Shown here one piece after another: positions 4,825-5,025 of a stretch of DNA of 5,025 nt (the first letter of the stretch is position 1; every line of letters starts with the position of its first letter). Source of the DNA: an uncultured Bacilli bacterium (lineage in GTDB: Bacteria > Bacillota_I > Bacilli_A > RF39 > UBA660). The position numbers and the translations under genes are program-made. The DNA lies in NCBI GenBank assembly GCA_934130215.1, contig CAKOXR010000060.1:1-5025 (forward strand). The letters are read 5' to 3'. The notes under the pieces were generated by a model. It was not told the origin of the DNA and made no database searches. It saw only the letters and a list, made by a program, of their open reading frames with translations.

Positions 4825-4901
4825 TGGTGGACCCTATAGGACTCGAACCTATGACCGCTCGGTTATGAGCCGAATGCTCTAACCAACTGAGCTAAGGGTC
4901 C
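4825..4901 (-). tRNA. tRNA with CAU anticodon, probably tRNA-Ile2
   Basis: The 77-nt gene includes an encoded CCA (4825-4827). The acceptor GGACCCT pairs fully with AGGGTCC, the anticodon stem TTCGG/CCGAG frames CTCATAA (CAT at 4865-4867), and the T arm is ATAGG-TTCGAGT-CCTAT. The GGACC acceptor start with this anticodon loop resembles the Firmicutes tRNA-Ile2 whose C34 is changed to lysidine by TilS to read AUA. Elongator tRNA-Met has the same anticodon and is not excluded. It lacks the unpaired first base of initiator tRNA. Confidence 0.9.
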
Positions 4902-4913
4902 AACACGTATTTA

Positions 4914-4942
4914 ATGATATCATATTTTTTTTTAATATGCAA
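4914..4942 (-). promoter_or_regulatory. Probable promoter of the tRNA unit
   Basis: On the minus strand TATCAT (4919-4914) is a fair -10, with TTGCAT (4942-4937) 17 nt upstream as a weak -35. Transcription would start around 4907, about 6 nt before the mature tRNA 5' end at 4901. It shares a short intergenic space with the divergent + strand promoter. Confidence 0.45.
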
Positions 4943-4950
4943 TAGTTTAG

Positions 4951-4994
4951 TTGAAAAAAAACAAAAAATATAGTATACTTTATTGGAGTGAGGG
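4951..4994 (+). promoter_or_regulatory. Strong sigma-A type promoter and RBS for the right-edge gene
   Basis: TTGAAA (4951-4956) and TATACT (4974-4979) are separated by exactly 17 nt, with an A-rich spacer. GAGGG (4990-4994) lies 6 nt before the ATG at 5001. Both hexamers match consensus in five of six positions or nearly so. Confidence 0.8.
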
Positions 4995-5000
4995 TATTTT

Positions 5001-5025
5001 ATGAATATATATAATACACTAACAA
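5001..5025 (+). CDS. Start of an unidentified gene (partial, cut by window end)
   Basis: The frame begins ATG and reads MNIYNTLT before the window ends. It is supported by a well-spaced promoter and a ribosome binding site immediately upstream rather than by its own length. It is divergent from the tRNA pair. The product cannot be inferred from eight residues. Confidence 0.6.

Overview
The window is very AT-rich DNA. UGA is used as a stop, Trp is encoded by TGG, Shine-Dalgarno sites are strong (GGAGG, AGGTGA, AAAGGA), and the two tRNA genes encode their own CCA ends. This fits a low-GC Firmicutes/Bacilli relative, perhaps one of the uncultured gut lineages close to Mollicutes, that uses the standard bacterial code (inference; taxonomy cannot be fixed from 5 kb).

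Layout: positions 1-78 hold the probable tail of a + strand gene and a bidirectional terminator. Positions 79-804 (minus) encode an N-formylglutamate amidohydrolase family protein. A 92-93 bp near-identical direct repeat occurs at 826-917 and again at 4652-4744. The right copy contains the last bases of a tRNA-Leu(UAG) gene (CGCACCA) plus that tRNA's terminator. The left copy has the same tRNA tail and terminator without a tRNA body. A tRNA-Ile2 (or Met) CAU gene lies just upstream of tRNA-Leu on the minus strand. At the far right, a consensus promoter drives the first codons of a + strand gene.

The roughly 3.8 kb between the repeats looks like a compact element inserted at the 3' end of tRNA-Leu. 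It contains two convergent transcription units that meet at a shared hairpin terminator. From the left end runs a tightly coupled + strand operon: a 405-aa protein with three copies of an unrecognised ~90-aa domain, a possible 20-aa micro-ORF, a 346-aa helical protein with EF-hand-like segments, and an 84-aa helical protein. From the right end runs a minus-strand KilA-N domain gene. No integrase, relaxase or replication gene lies between the repeats, so if mobile it would need help in trans, or it is a remnant.

The most unusual signal is that the 405-aa and 346-aa proteins, otherwise unrelated, share a 56-residue C-terminal tail (48/56 identical). The last 88 nt of that tail differ at only 2 positions, and they contain a GGAGG exactly 12 nt before a start codon that overlaps each stop codon. 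The tail may be both a protein-level tag (sorting, secretion or packaging) and a translation-coupling module. The function of the system is unknown.
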